Positions 44,696 through 55,500 of a DNA stretch of 64,000 nt are shown here, piece after piece (position 1 is the first letter of the stretch; each line of letters opens with the position of its first letter). Position numbers and translations under genes: made by a program. Source of the stretch: Paramarasmius palmivorus (taxonomy: Eukaryota; Basidiomycota; Agaricomycetes; Agaricales; Marasmiaceae); contig JAYKXP010000177.1 in the NCBI GenBank assembly GCA_037176845.1, positions 1 to 64,000 on the forward strand, read 5' to 3'. The notes beneath the pieces were generated by a model. The model did not search any database. It saw nothing but the letters and a program-made list of their open reading frames with translations, and had not been told where the DNA came from.

Positions 44696-47600
44696 TTAAC
44701 ACTTGATGTAGAGCGCATGACATGCCTTGTATCCACGGCACTTCGACAAGTCTAGATTGCCTGCGTTAAGGTCCTTATTGAATACGTAGTGATTTCTTTG
44801 GCTTGTTTGGTTTGACATGCCATCATGATACCATACTCGTTTTTGTGCGTCTATTACCCGAGCTACAAAGTGACTGTCCTTGTAGTAAATGACTCCACAC
44901 AAACGATATGTGTGAGATGTACCATCAATTGGAACCAGGATGGACAAGTCTATATAGGGCAACTTGTGATGAGGTCCTGCTTCATGAATAGAAAATACCA
45001 TAAACCAAGGTGGAAAGCAGAACTCATGTAAGGAAGACATATTAGACCTACATCCTCTACAGCGATGGGAGCTTACATGCTCCTCAGTGTACTGGCGAAG
45101 CAATGAATTGATTGAAGAAGTATAAGAACTACTTTGACCGATCTGAGGGACAAAATCTGCAACAGAGGAAACACACACCTGTGACGCACATCCAGTGCAT
45201 TTCTCCCGGCGTTGAGTCAAAAGTGTGTTGCTACGCAAGACTGCTTCTGAGAGCTCTGATATAGACACAAAGGCTCCAATTATGAATTTATCAGGTGCAA
45301 GACTGTTAAGCTTCACACGGAAGGCATCTCGTACAGCATCCATTGAAAGTTCCTTGGCATGACACTGGCCAAACAGCAGAATCAGATCAGCCAAGACATT
45401 GTTATACATTCTGTTATGAGTAGCATCAAAGGAACTTTGTGACACATTCCATGCAAACCATAGAACATCTAGCAGAGCATCATAGGCACAGCTATTGTTG
45501 GACCATGAGGGGGCTGGCAACAGAGAGAGTTGATTTCTATCATCAGAGGTAACACATTGTTCTTTTCGAGAACGTTTATGCTCTACATCTCGATAAGTTG
45601 GTGCACTTTCAGATATCACACGCTTAGCTCTCGACTTTGTGTTAGTTTGGATATTTGCTGGCAAGTTTAACTGAGGATTTGGTGCAGACTTTATATTTGG
45701 AACCTGTGATCTATTAGGTAGTTTTGGAACCAGCCAGTTAGGGTCTGGTATATTGTGTCCAGTCAGTTGCTCCTTTAGTTCCTCACTAGCTTCACCTCGA
45801 CTCACGATCTTCCATGCAATTTCATCGATGTCAATTTCATTCAGTGGATCACTAGCACTCCATACTAGACTGCTTGGTAACGTTGCAGGAACATAATCCT
45901 TTGACATATGAGTCCGGAATGAACTCAGTAAAACATTCCTTGTATTACCTTGTACACACAAAGGAAGCTGACCTTCGTATCTACGTTTAGTTATATCATC
46001 AAGTAGCTCAAGCTCTCGATACTCTTGTCGGAGAGAAGATCCTTGAAGTCCACCAGTTATTTTATGACTGTCAAAGCTTCCCAGTATAACTGTACCCTCT
46101 GCTGTAGCGCTCCGTGACAGAGCTGTATAATATGAATGGAAATCACGACAATTTGTGAGATGAACAGGGTTGCGAGGTCTTGTCTTTCCTTGAGATGAGA
46201 AATCAGTCATTGAAAAACATGGAGCAACATCTACCTGGGTACGAAACACCTTCAGTGTCTTGCCATCCTTGAAAGGAAGCTTAATAGTAGCATAATCAGA
46301 AGTAGGTGTAATTGGTACAACATTCAATGGCAGTCCAGGTAGGTGGACATCAGAAGGAGGATTTGTCAGCTTAACAAATAGTGTATCAAGTCTTTGTCTA
46401 TGAAGAGGACCTCTTGCTGTCCACCCATAGATAGTAGCCTCCTGACCTCGTGTTATATTAAGTTCTGTAGCCAAGTTCTTTCTGATTATGACAGGCATAC
46501 CTTTACAGAAGCTTAGTTTAGGAGATACCAAAGAGTCAGAAGCACTTGCATCAAGGGACCATAGAAGTTCTTGCCATTGAGGTGTCATTTCTTTTATGTT
46601 TATCATATTACTGGTGTTATCTTGGTTGCGTTGTGCCTTTCCACTAGGTTTAATGATATCCTCACAGTAGAAATGTTGTAGTGGCTGACCATGCTCTTCT
46701 GCATATCGAACACTTCCTAGCCGATTAATCTCGTCCTTCTGGACATTCCATGCAGTAATAATCGCTATGTCTCTAAATTCAAGTGTGCTTATTGAAGTGC
46801 TACCCTGTAAGTTTGATGATACTCTTGAGTTGAGAAAGGCTATGTCATCTTGGGTACAACTTTTATAGCGCATGTTTTCTAAAGCTTTCCGAAGCCTAGC
46901 ATCATCCTCAGACTGATTACGTTGACGCATGTTCTGACGTAGTATAACCACAGTTGTAACATGGTGCCACAATGACTTGCCAATTGCTTCTTCTTGTTGC
47001 TTAGTTGTGCTTCTGAGTGCACCTATATTTCTTCCATATAAGGATATACTCTCACCACCCATGGGAGGTGGAAGTTGTGCAAAATCCCCTGCAAATATAA
47101 TATTTAGCCCTCCAAACTCTGTGTCAGGTTTTAGTAGACAGAGACAGAGCTGACGGCTAATACGATATAGCTCTCTAGCTGAAACCATTGATATTTCATC
47201 AAAGAAGATATATTGAACACCTATCAGCCTCTCCCGGATTGCAGGAAGATTGTCACCTGTGGTGTAATCGTTGATCCCAAAGGCAGAATGATAAGTGGAG
47301 CCTCCAAGAAGTGCAGCTGCACTACCAGTAGGGGCTACAACAAGCAACTTATATGATTCCTTTCTTATATGAAAAAAGTGTATTAAAGCACGCAACACCG
47401 TTGACTTGCCAGTTCCACCCATGCCACCAATATACATCTTTAATTGGTCAGTGTCAGTAGAAGATGCATGTTGTGCTATAATACGGAAAGCTCTTTCCTG
47501 TTCTTCATTAAGCGTGAACTGTTGAAGAGTTTCTGTAATATAGTGACCGTCATTCCGAGCTCCAAAACGTTTCTCCAGATAGGATTTGTCCACTACTTGG

Positions 47601-50600
47601 ACATCAGTTAATTTTGGAGGTTGCTGTTTCCTGTTACGAAATGCAACAAAACTAGCCCTAACAGATGCAGGAACAGCACTAGCACGGGATTCAATTATCT
47701 CTTTCCGATGCTCCATGAGGATAGTTTTCCAGTGATCTCGGGTGTTCAATACAATTGGAGAATAACTTTCGACATTAGAAGTGGGCCTTACAGGCAATGC
47801 TTTAGTCCAGTTGCTGTTGCTCAGGGTGCGCTGGATTTCCAGCTTCTGGATCAATCGTTGCTTGTGACTTTTGCTAAAATCAGCCAGCTGTGCAACTCCT
47901 TCAAAGTCATTCTGATATGGAAAGCAGGACTCTTCAGTTGTTTGAACAGCATCAGGGAAAGAATTCAAGATATCATCATAGTCTTCTTCAACGCAGTCGA
48001 TTAACGGATCCCAGCTACTATGAAGTCCATTATCCTTTCTCATTTGTGCATGATAGTCATCACGGGCATCAAGACATTCATATCTTATCATGAAATTATC
48101 CATAAGCTTTCTTTGTCGCTGTGAGAAGGCATAGCTGTTAAAGGAGTCTTCCCAAGTGTTGTAACCTTCTTTAAGACTTTTACCGTTCCTCCATGGTTTG
48201 AATAATGTAAGCATCACTTTGCAATAGTATTCTCTATCTCCAATATCACGACGGGGCAAATTTGCACCCAAAAAGTTCACAACAAGATTGTCCGAGTCTT
48301 TCTGTATTTTAGCAACATGAGTATCAGATAGTTCATGGTTTGGATGATAGTAAAAGTGGTTCGAAGGCAATTTACCTGCTTTATTCAACTGGTCAGATGC
48401 TTGCTTATCTTTGATACCATTTTCTTCCCCAGCACCTATTTCATCATCTTGACTGGCTGCCACTTTTACACTGCGTTTCTTTGCTGACTTCAATGTAACT
48501 CTGTGTGATATCCGAATCCAGTCGTACAACACAATATTGCTGCATTCAATAGGCCTATCAGCATAGTCCATAACAGGTGACAGTCCTATGATACGATGAC
48601 CACGCTTCACTAAAGCTACTCGCTCTTTAACACTATCCTCAGTTTTACAGGCATCCTCTTCTATAGAGGGCAGATCACTAGCACAGTCACTTTCAACACG
48701 AGCCACATATTGCTGCCAATAAAACGAGATAAATCGATGATCAGTATAATGATCTGGAAAGTCCAGTAGATATGAGCATATCAATGGAGCTCCAAATTCC
48801 ATTTTCGTGGTCAGAAGATTGACAATCTTAGTAAGGAGTTTCCTAGCTTTCTCTGCACTGCTTTCAGACCCTGTAATAACAGAACCATGCTTCGAATACA
48901 CAGACAGTATAGCATCAAACACCACATGAGTCTTTAGTGATGATTTGGTAATATAGTCCGTAACATAAAGCACCACTGATTTAATTGCAGTACCTGAACC
49001 CAGAAACGTAACATCTGTATTGCTTCGCATTAGATAGGTTAGAGGATATGAGAAGGTGTTAAACCAAGGTTCATCTTTACGCATGGTTATTGCTCCACTT
49101 TCATGGTCTATCGAAGTACACGGATGAGTTGGTCTTGGAAATCTAGCTCGACACTTACCCCATTTATTATCTCGACAACCTTTATAGACGTGACGCTTCT
49201 TCAACGTTCCGTCCTTTTTGTAGTTTGAGTCACATTCATGCCATTGTGTCTTAAGAATGATATCATTTACATCAAACACATAATGCTTGTACCAGTCAAG
49301 ATAAGCTTCACAATCACTACACTCTAGATTAGAACAGTCATATTGGTGACGAGCACATTGTTTTGGGGGACATACAGGTAGTGCCTGAGTAGGGTTGACA
49401 TAGTTTTCTCCTTTCTTTGCTATTTCGACATCTCTGGCTACCTGTTCAAGTGTATTGTCCAAAAACTGCCCAGCAAAAACACTGTCAATATATTTAATTA
49501 CACTTTCCTCAAAGCCTTCAATTCTTGCTTTAAGCTTGTCCCGCATTTGCTGTGGACTAAGTGCACCCTTGATCCAGAGAAGCAGGTGGAGATGTAGAGT
49601 AAGGCGCCCTTGCTGCTCAACAACACCATAATGTGCATCATGTTCACCATATAAACCTTGATGGTCAGTATTGTGTCCAAGAACCTCAGTGATAAATATG
49701 TCAACCATGTGGTTAAAAAACCTAGCAGATGCTACAGGATTACTACATATCAGCCTCAGTCTTGGAGCATGATCCATTACTTTAGATGAAAAGTCAACTT
49801 GTTTTCCAGCAAAATAAACACATAAGGGGTTTTTACTATCAGATGGTGAAATTGTGATGTACCATGAAGGAGCTCCTTTGTGTGCAATTAGGGACCATAC
49901 TTCGTGACGCATAAACTTCTTTGTAGTTGCAGATCCATTGACTTTGCTCGCAACTCTATCAATATCATTAAGGACTTTAAAACACTCAACTTCCTGGTCA
50001 CCCTGTGGGACTACCTTTTCACCACCAGCCATTCGTTCTGCAATATCCTGTAGAACTGAAGTATTGAGAGATACAATTCTGTTAGCAACAGCATCAAACG
50101 ATTGCTTATCGGCTAGAAGCCAACCTGCAGATGTGGCTGCTTTAACTTGTTCGTGACTAAAAGCAACTATAGGGAAATTTTCATCAGTCTGGAAGCGTTT
50201 ATCATAATACATGAGCAAATATTTTTTATGAGCTGACTCTGAAACATGACATGTACCTATACCGCCGTATCCATAAGGAAACAGCCATGGAAACATTTTG
50301 GGATAAAGTGCTGGATTTTTCCAAATGGACTCACCTTCTTGCTTATGACCAATAGCAAGTACCTTACCACCCCGATTAAAGTAGCTTGCAGCAATACCCT
50401 TTATCTCATCTTTTGTGTAGCCTGGAAGATCATCTCCCAATATTCCATGTACAGTAAATGAACAGTGCCCACTCTCAGTGCCATCTTCCACTTCGTTGTC
50501 ATCAAGGGACATTGATTCAACAATTTTGTTGTTGTCAGCTTCCCTCCATATAACGGAACATGGTGGAAGCTTTTCATCATACTGTGAAAGGTGGTGTTCT

Positions 50601-52500
50601 GAAAGTTTCACATCGGAGTAATCTCGATGGTTAAGTATAAGCCATGTCAGGGCTTCTTTAACCACACTTCGCCGAACAAGCAGTGGAGTACGTGTAAAGT
50701 CATCTGCTGAGGGCTTATTTGGACCAGTGAACAAAACAGCAAGAACTTCATCAATATCCTCTCTGGGCGGAGGAAGGATATCATATACCTTGGGAATGGG
50801 TGCCTCAAAAGCCATTGCATTAGCCTTCATTTTCTTGCCTCCAGTTGCAATACGAATAAAACAGGAAGTATGTCTAACCCGAGCAATAAGCAGCTTCTCA
50901 ACGTATGAGAGGTATTTAAGTTGAGGTGGCACTTCACCTATCCAGAATCCATTTGCAAGAGCTAGCTTGGGCACGTTTCCATTCACCAAAGCTTTTCGAC
51001 ACGTAGAGCACACAGAGTTGCAATCCTTGGCACAGATTGGGTTTGACAGATGCGTGATGGGGTCAGTGGAAGCCATTCTTTGTTTCCGGGTACCTTCACT
51101 CTTTTCTAGCAAACGCATATAACCTCGGATATGACGTATGGGTGTCATGTCAGTTTTTCGAGTCAGTTGAGCGCACACTGCACAGCCTTCTTCCTCAAAG
51201 GAAGCTGGACTTAGCTTCGAGCAGGCATTGGATATAATGGGATGGATCAAGCCCTGGCTAGCTTGTGCAGGCGGATACGTGACAAGTTCCTCCTCGTCAG
51301 GTAAGAGTAACTGTTTAAGTACTTCTTCTGTATCAGGAGGCTGCTGTTGCTCAATTGTTTTCTTCCGATTACGCCTTAGTATCTGAGTGACTCGCTTTCT
51401 CTGTCTTGGCGGTGGTTTTACTTTGATTACACTGACCATCTGACTACACAAACCACAGCAATGCGTACTGAAGTAGAGTTCCACGGCATCTTTATTCATC
51501 GAGGAGTGGTTACGGGCACCGTGCAACCTGGCTATTGCTCTTCCCTCGTCACGAGTTAAGAACGGCATAAGAGGTAAAACGGAGCCCGATACAACGATAC
51601 AGTCAGGCTCGTTGGCCAGAAGCTGCGCAGTGTCCTCAATAGGCAAGTGGGTTAAAAACGTGTGCGTAGATCCTGGAACAGACGGCTTATCATTCACTTG
51701 GGGGACGACAATACCTTCAAGAAGGTTCCACGGAATAACCGCTTTCCTTCCGCCCCCAAAGAGCTCACACGTCTTGATGGAATACACTTTTCCAGCGCCG
51801 CTACACGAGTTTTCTAAGCACGAGGAATGTGCTTCCTTGGTCGAAGGCGGTTTGCGAAACTGGTTGATGTTCAAAAGGAGATGCTCGCGACTGCAGCATC
51901 TACTGACCCCCTTAAGTCCAAGGAGGCAGGCGGTAGTAGCATACCTAAACAGTGGCACTAAGATACTGTTCGGCTTATCCAGAGGTAGACATAAAGTAGT
52001 CACCGCATGTTGAAAGCACGCTCTACTCATTAGATTGCGGATAAGCATCAGCCCGCACAGCCGAACTCTGAAAACCATAGCGTTATGAGCGGCAGTGGCT
52101 AAAAGAAAAAGAAAGGCCATGTGTGTGATCGTATCTGTAAGGCGACGGAGAGAACACGACTTGCGCGCATCGAGCTTCGATTGCCCACATCCAGAGACCG
52201 GAAGGAGGACATGAGCGACATGTCGGCACGTTTCGGCGTTCAAATGAGTTGTGATAGCTTGCATAATGATGGGGTGTCCACTACGAAGAGACGGGTGAAG
52301 GGGGACATGCAAGGAAACAAATGACAAGGATAGAAGATCCATATATTGATTAATAGAATGCGAAGCTCGTTGAGAATAATGCATACGGCTGGTGCCGTTA
52401 CGGATATCTAATACTCGAAAATCGATCCGCCGTACATTCCCCAGGGAACGCGGCCGGTTGATGCTATGCTCGAGCTGCATATCATGGGTGCCATCCTTGC
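44560..52500 (-). mobile_element. Helitron, termini not located
   Basis: The extent given is approximate: it is defined only by the Rep/helicase frame and the gap to the neighbouring genes. The 5' TC and the 3' hairpin-CTRR ends could not be identified by eye. Its body is clearly more AT-rich than the flanking genes, and the next gene's stop (52516) is only 36 bases beyond the annotated start. So either the real Helitron start codon lies well inside the frame or the insertion boundary is within the first few hundred bases of it. Confidence 0.7.
44696..52480 (-). CDS. Helitron Rep/helicase with USP-like C-terminal peptidase
   Basis: A single uninterrupted frame of 2594 codons runs from the ATG at 52478-52480. 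The first 190 or so residues look unlike protein and the true start may be later. Near 490-660 lies the cysteine-rich region common in fungal Helitrons (CSTCRKALVNGNVPKLALANG). Near 730 is FPWLFPYGYGG. The rolling-circle endonuclease has its HUH motif as LHLHLLLW near 962 and catalytic tyrosines in YVTDYITK near 1172. The PIF1-like helicase has GGMGGTGKST near 1684, FFDEISMV near 1762 and YTALSRS near 2120. The last 300 residues carry NNSCAYDALLDVLW, two CxxC pairs (CTGC, CRGC) and YRLCGVIYYKDSHFVARV, which is the cysteine box, zinc ribbon and histidine box of ubiquitin-specific proteases. All key residues are present, so the element may be active. Confidence 0.95.
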   Translation of the reverse strand: MQLEHSINRPRSLGNVRRIDFRVLDIRNGTSRMHYSQRASHSINQYMDLLSLSFVSLHVPLHPSLRSGHPIIMQAITTHLNAETCRHVAHVLLPVSGCGQSKLDARKSCSLRRLTDTITHMAFLFLLATAAHNAMVFRVRLCGLMLIRNLMSRACFQHAVTTLCLPLDKPNSILVPLFRYATTACLLGLKGVSRCCSREHLLLNINQFRKPPSTKEAHSSCLENSCSGAGKVYSIKTCELFGGGRKAVIPWNLLEGIVVPQVNDKPSVPGSTHTFLTHLPIEDTAQLLANEPDCIVVSGSVLPLMPFLTRDEGRAIARLHGARNHSSMNKDAVELYFSTHCCGLCSQMVSVIKVKPPPRQRKRVTQILRRNRKKTIEQQQPPDTEEVLKQLLLPDEEELVTYPPAQASQGLIHPIISNACSKLSPASFEEEGCAVCAQLTRKTDMTPIRHIRGYMRLLEKSEGTRKQRMASTDPITHLSNPICAKDCNSVCSTCRKALVNGNVPKLALANGFWIGEVPPQLKYLSYVEKLLIARVRHTSCFIRIATGGKKMKANAMAFEAPIPKVYDILPPPREDIDEVLAVLFTGPNKPSADDFTRTPLLVRRSVVKEALTWLILNHRDYSDVKLSEHHLSQYDEKLPPCSVIWREADNNKIVESMSLDDNEVEDGTESGHCSFTVHGILGDDLPGYTKDEIKGIAASYFNRGGKVLAIGHKQEGESIWKNPALYPKMFPWLFPYGYGGIGTCHVSESAHKKYLLMYYDKRFQTDENFPIVAFSHEQVKAATSAGWLLADKQSFDAVANRIVSLNTSVLQDIAERMAGGEKVVPQGDQEVECFKVLNDIDRVASKVNGSATTKKFMRHEVWSLIAHKGAPSWYITISPSDSKNPLCVYFAGKQVDFSSKVMDHAPRLRLICSNPVASARFFNHMVDIFITEVLGHNTDHQGLYGEHDAHYGVVEQQGRLTLHLHLLLWIKGALSPQQMRDKLKARIEGFEESVIKYIDSVFAGQFLDNTLEQVARDVEIAKKGENYVNPTQALPVCPPKQCARHQYDCSNLECSDCEAYLDWYKHYVFDVNDIILKTQWHECDSNYKKDGTLKKRHVYKGCRDNKWGKCRARFPRPTHPCTSIDHESGAITMRKDEPWFNTFSYPLTYLMRSNTDVTFLGSGTAIKSVVLYVTDYITKSSLKTHVVFDAILSVYSKHGSVITGSESSAEKARKLLTKIVNLLTTKMEFGAPLICSYLLDFPDHYTDHRFISFYWQQYVARVESDCASDLPSIEEDACKTEDSVKERVALVKRGHRIIGLSPVMDYADRPIECSNIVLYDWIRISHRVTLKSAKKRSVKVAASQDDEIGAGEENGIKDKQASDQLNKAGKLPSNHFYYHPNHELSDTHVAKIQKDSDNLVVNFLGANLPRRDIGDREYYCKVMLTLFKPWRNGKSLKEGYNTWEDSFNSYAFSQRQRKLMDNFMIRYECLDARDDYHAQMRKDNGLHSSWDPLIDCVEEDYDDILNSFPDAVQTTEESCFPYQNDFEGVAQLADFSKSHKQRLIQKLEIQRTLSNSNWTKALPVRPTSNVESYSPIVLNTRDHWKTILMEHRKEIIESRASAVPASVRASFVAFRNRKQQPPKLTDVQVVDKSYLEKRFGARNDGHYITETLQQFTLNEEQERAFRIIAQHASSTDTDQLKMYIGGMGGTGKSTVLRALIHFFHIRKESYKLLVVAPTGSAAALLGGSTYHSAFGINDYTTGDNLPAIRERLIGVQYIFFDEISMVSARELYRISRQLCLCLLKPDTEFGGLNIIFAGDFAQLPPPMGGESISLYGRNIGALRSTTKQQEEAIGKSLWHHVTTVVILRQNMRQRNQSEDDARLRKALENMRYKSCTQDDIAFLNSRVSSNLQGSTSISTLEFRDIAIITAWNVQKDEINRLGSVRYAEEHGQPLQHFYCEDIIKPSGKAQRNQDNTSNMINIKEMTPQWQELLWSLDASASDSLVSPKLSFCKGMPVIIRKNLATELNITRGQEATIYGWTARGPLHRQRLDTLFVKLTNPPSDVHLPGLPLNVVPITPTSDYATIKLPFKDGKTLKVFRTQVDVAPCFSMTDFSSQGKTRPRNPVHLTNCRDFHSYYTALSRSATAEGTVILGSFDSHKITGGLQGSSLRQEYRELELLDDITKRRYEGQLPLCVQGNTRNVLLSSFRTHMSKDYVPATLPSSLVWSASDPLNEIDIDEIAWKIVSRGEASEELKEQLTGHNIPDPNWLVPKLPNRSQVPNIKSAPNPQLNLPANIQTNTKSRAKRVISESAPTYRDVEHKRSRKEQCVTSDDRNQLSLLPAPSWSNNSCAYDALLDVLWFAWNVSQSSFDATHNRMYNNVLADLILLFGQCHAKELSMDAVRDAFRVKLNSLAPDKFIIGAFVSISELSEAVLRSNTLLTQRREKCTGCASQVCVSSVADFVPQIGQSSSYTSSINSLLRQYTEEHVSSHRCRGCRSNMSSLHEFCFPPWFMVFSIHEAGPHHKLPYIDLSILVPIDGTSHTYRLCGVIYYKDSHFVARVIDAQKRVWYHDGMSNQTSQRNHYVFNKDLNAGNLDLSKCRGYKACHALYIKC

Positions 52501-52515
52501 AGTCGGACGTGCCTA

Positions 52516-55500
52516 TTAGGTGTGCGGCGCAGGTTTGACTGTGGTGACAGGAGCAGAACAGAAATCATCAGACACTGCTGTAAACACAGGGTAATCCCAT
52601 ACGCACTTCTTCTGATTCAGAGCGCCTTCTGTTGGGCAACCTTCGGCGCAACAGGTCATCTCGAAGAGCACCATATCACCACAGCTGGCCACGAGCCGGC
52701 TGGTGGGATCAACACAAGTAAGCCGGCATATAAGGTCGTCCAAGTGTGCAGAGGGACGATAGTTTCGAGCAAGTAGATGCTGAACGTTTGTTTCTTTAAG
52801 CAGTTTGAAGCGTAGCTTTCCACTTGGATTCAACGATGCTGTAGCACGCAAATCAGCAGACCGAACTCGTCGACTGAAAAAAATGCATTACCTGCAACTA
52901 CCAGAGCGAGCCAGCAAACGCCGGCAGAAATTAGAGTCGAAAGACGCATGTCGAAGACGGTAGTCAAAGAGAAGGAAGGATTGCGTTTTCACCCGCCCAT
53001 GAAATCGAACATGTCACGTGAGTGCGTGGACACCAGTATGGGCGTCTTTTTCGGACACCAGCATCTAATATCTCCAGTGCTTATTATTGACCAAAGATAT
53101 ATGCTATGTTCTACTTACAAGTACATACTCTCTGTCCAAAAACGGTTTGAGAACCCACGACATGGAGGTACAATCCGCCTGTGTGAGAACAAACGAGAAT
53201 GTGTGTGGAGACACGGCAAGATTAATCTGTATCGAAGATCCCAGACCAACGGCCCGAATCATCTCGAGCGAATCCTTCTCACTTTTCAGTTCTTCCCAGA
53301 AGCGTTCCTTCCCCTCTCTCCAAGAACTATCAATACGAGCTTGTTTGCTGATGATGTCCGTGAGTATGACCCCTTGCTGTATTAAATATGCAGTCCATAA
53401 GGCGGATATGGAGATACGAATCGGAGAGGCAGCGGATACAGCAACGATGGCTTCATCCAGTGTCCTGATAACCTCCTGAAGACGCAAAATTGCGGTCCCG
53501 TGTAAGTGACAATTCACGTTTGTACCTGATGTGACATCTGCTGGGCACCGAAACACTTTTCCTAAAACCAACAGAATTAGCAGAGAAAAAATCTGCAGCA
53601 AACCGTCTACTGAAAGCACATTCGGTACATGTGGGTACTCGTGAGCCTGCCACGGGCACGGGGCCAGGAAGGCACGGGTGTTGTTTACAATGATTTCATG
53701 CCAATGAAAAGCGATATCGGTCAAGGCACCGGCAGCCGTGTCAGTTTCGAGTCGTAAAAGCGCCTTCGGAGGGTGCAATTGTAGATAGAGATCCGCCCAC
53801 AGTGTCTGCTCCATCGTCGCAAAACAAAGGAAGTGGCTCGCGTGGCATACGGAGGCGTTCAACGTCACGATATCATATGGTGTACCTGCTTGCAAAAACC
53901 TAAACAGGCCATATACTCAGAAATGCACAAGGGAAAGGGCTGGATGGTCAAACTTACACGCGATCTCCAGGAAGCAGTAGGATGGCGGAGACTGCGTGTA
54001 TCTTCGCAAGAAGCTCCGATGGTGGGACTCGAAGGTTTGCAGTTTTCGCAAGAAAAGTCGGGTCCTCCGCTGGTAATCCAACAAACACTATGACAGAGCC
54101 TTCACATACGGTGAGCTCCGTGTTTAGGGCATCTGGTGACAACATCCCTTTACGAACAGCGTTGGCGGTAGCTACAAAGTACCATCCATTCGAAGGTGAC
54201 GCAGAAGCAGCGAACCCTGCTACCGAGTGATTGATATACCGGCGCGAGAAGATGTTGGTACTGATCGAAACCGTCCCCGTCGAGGACGCTGCAGAGGGTA
54301 CCAAGGGAAAGCTCATTATTCGTGGCGGTCCGGGTGAAGATAGGAGTACCAGGAAATCGGAGAACGTAGCTGTACAGACTGCATCGGCGTCTGCGGTAAT
54401 AGGATACGGCCTTGTGTCCACTACAAACATCATTTACTCGCTATGCAGGAGGATGATGGTTGACACATACTGCGGGCTAGCCTAGGCTTCAACGTGGCAC
54501 CGATTTCAGACAATAGTTTAGTGTTGAGAGTCCGTCCAGAAGCGGACTTCTGGCGGCTAAAAGCGACCAACACATGGCCACGAAGAAGGTCGGGCAACAT
54601 CGATGCAGCATCCAAACGATCATACTCGTCCGCAGTGAAAGCAACAACACCTCGTATACTCAATCCTCTGTCTGATCTGGCAAACTGCTGCTCCTCGTCG
54701 GATCCTGCTAGACCCAGAGTTAGTTTGTAAAACAATAAACTGTTCCCATGAGTGGTCTGATATAGATTGGATCGTTCCAGTAGTCCGACGAGATACGAAA
54801 GACCATGGCTTGTCTTACAAACCGCCGTTAGGACGGCGCAACGCAAGTTAATAACCTCACTTACCGAACATGTTGGCCAAAACACCTCTCTACGCCCATC
54901 CAATCCAACGACTACATAAGCTTGCCCTCGAGTTGGCTGATATGAATAATGAGCAGTGAAAAGAGGTACAGCATAACGTGCAATCCAAACCTTTCTGATG
55001 ACCTCGGTAAAGACAGTTTTTGGGAAGTTGCTCGCTGGCTCGGGATATTCGTCGACCCGCCCTACGCAATTTGATCCGCCAACATTAGATTCTTTGATCA
55101 TAGTGGTGTCCTTTCTCCTCGAAATTCCTACCCGCGACATCATCCAGTGCGATGGTCGGCCGCCACGAATGTTATCCTCCTGAACTGTTTCGGAAGCTAA
55201 CAATACGTCTACTCCTTTGGAAATTGCGGACGGGGAATACGAATCTGCTGATGGGATAAGATTGGTTTCCCGATTTACGCTGTTTTCTTTATCCGAACGC
55301 GTGCTAACAGTCGTCGAGGGAGCGCACCTCAGCAAAGGGGTTTTCCGGATTCAGTTCCACTTACTTGTTCACAATCGCACGCTCATACGAGAGCCCGGGT
55401 GGTAGGTCGACAATAGCACCAACGCCTGATTCAGTAAAAGTCAGGCCAACGAACGATATACAACAATGGAAACGGAACCTTTAGACTAACCTGTTTCAAA

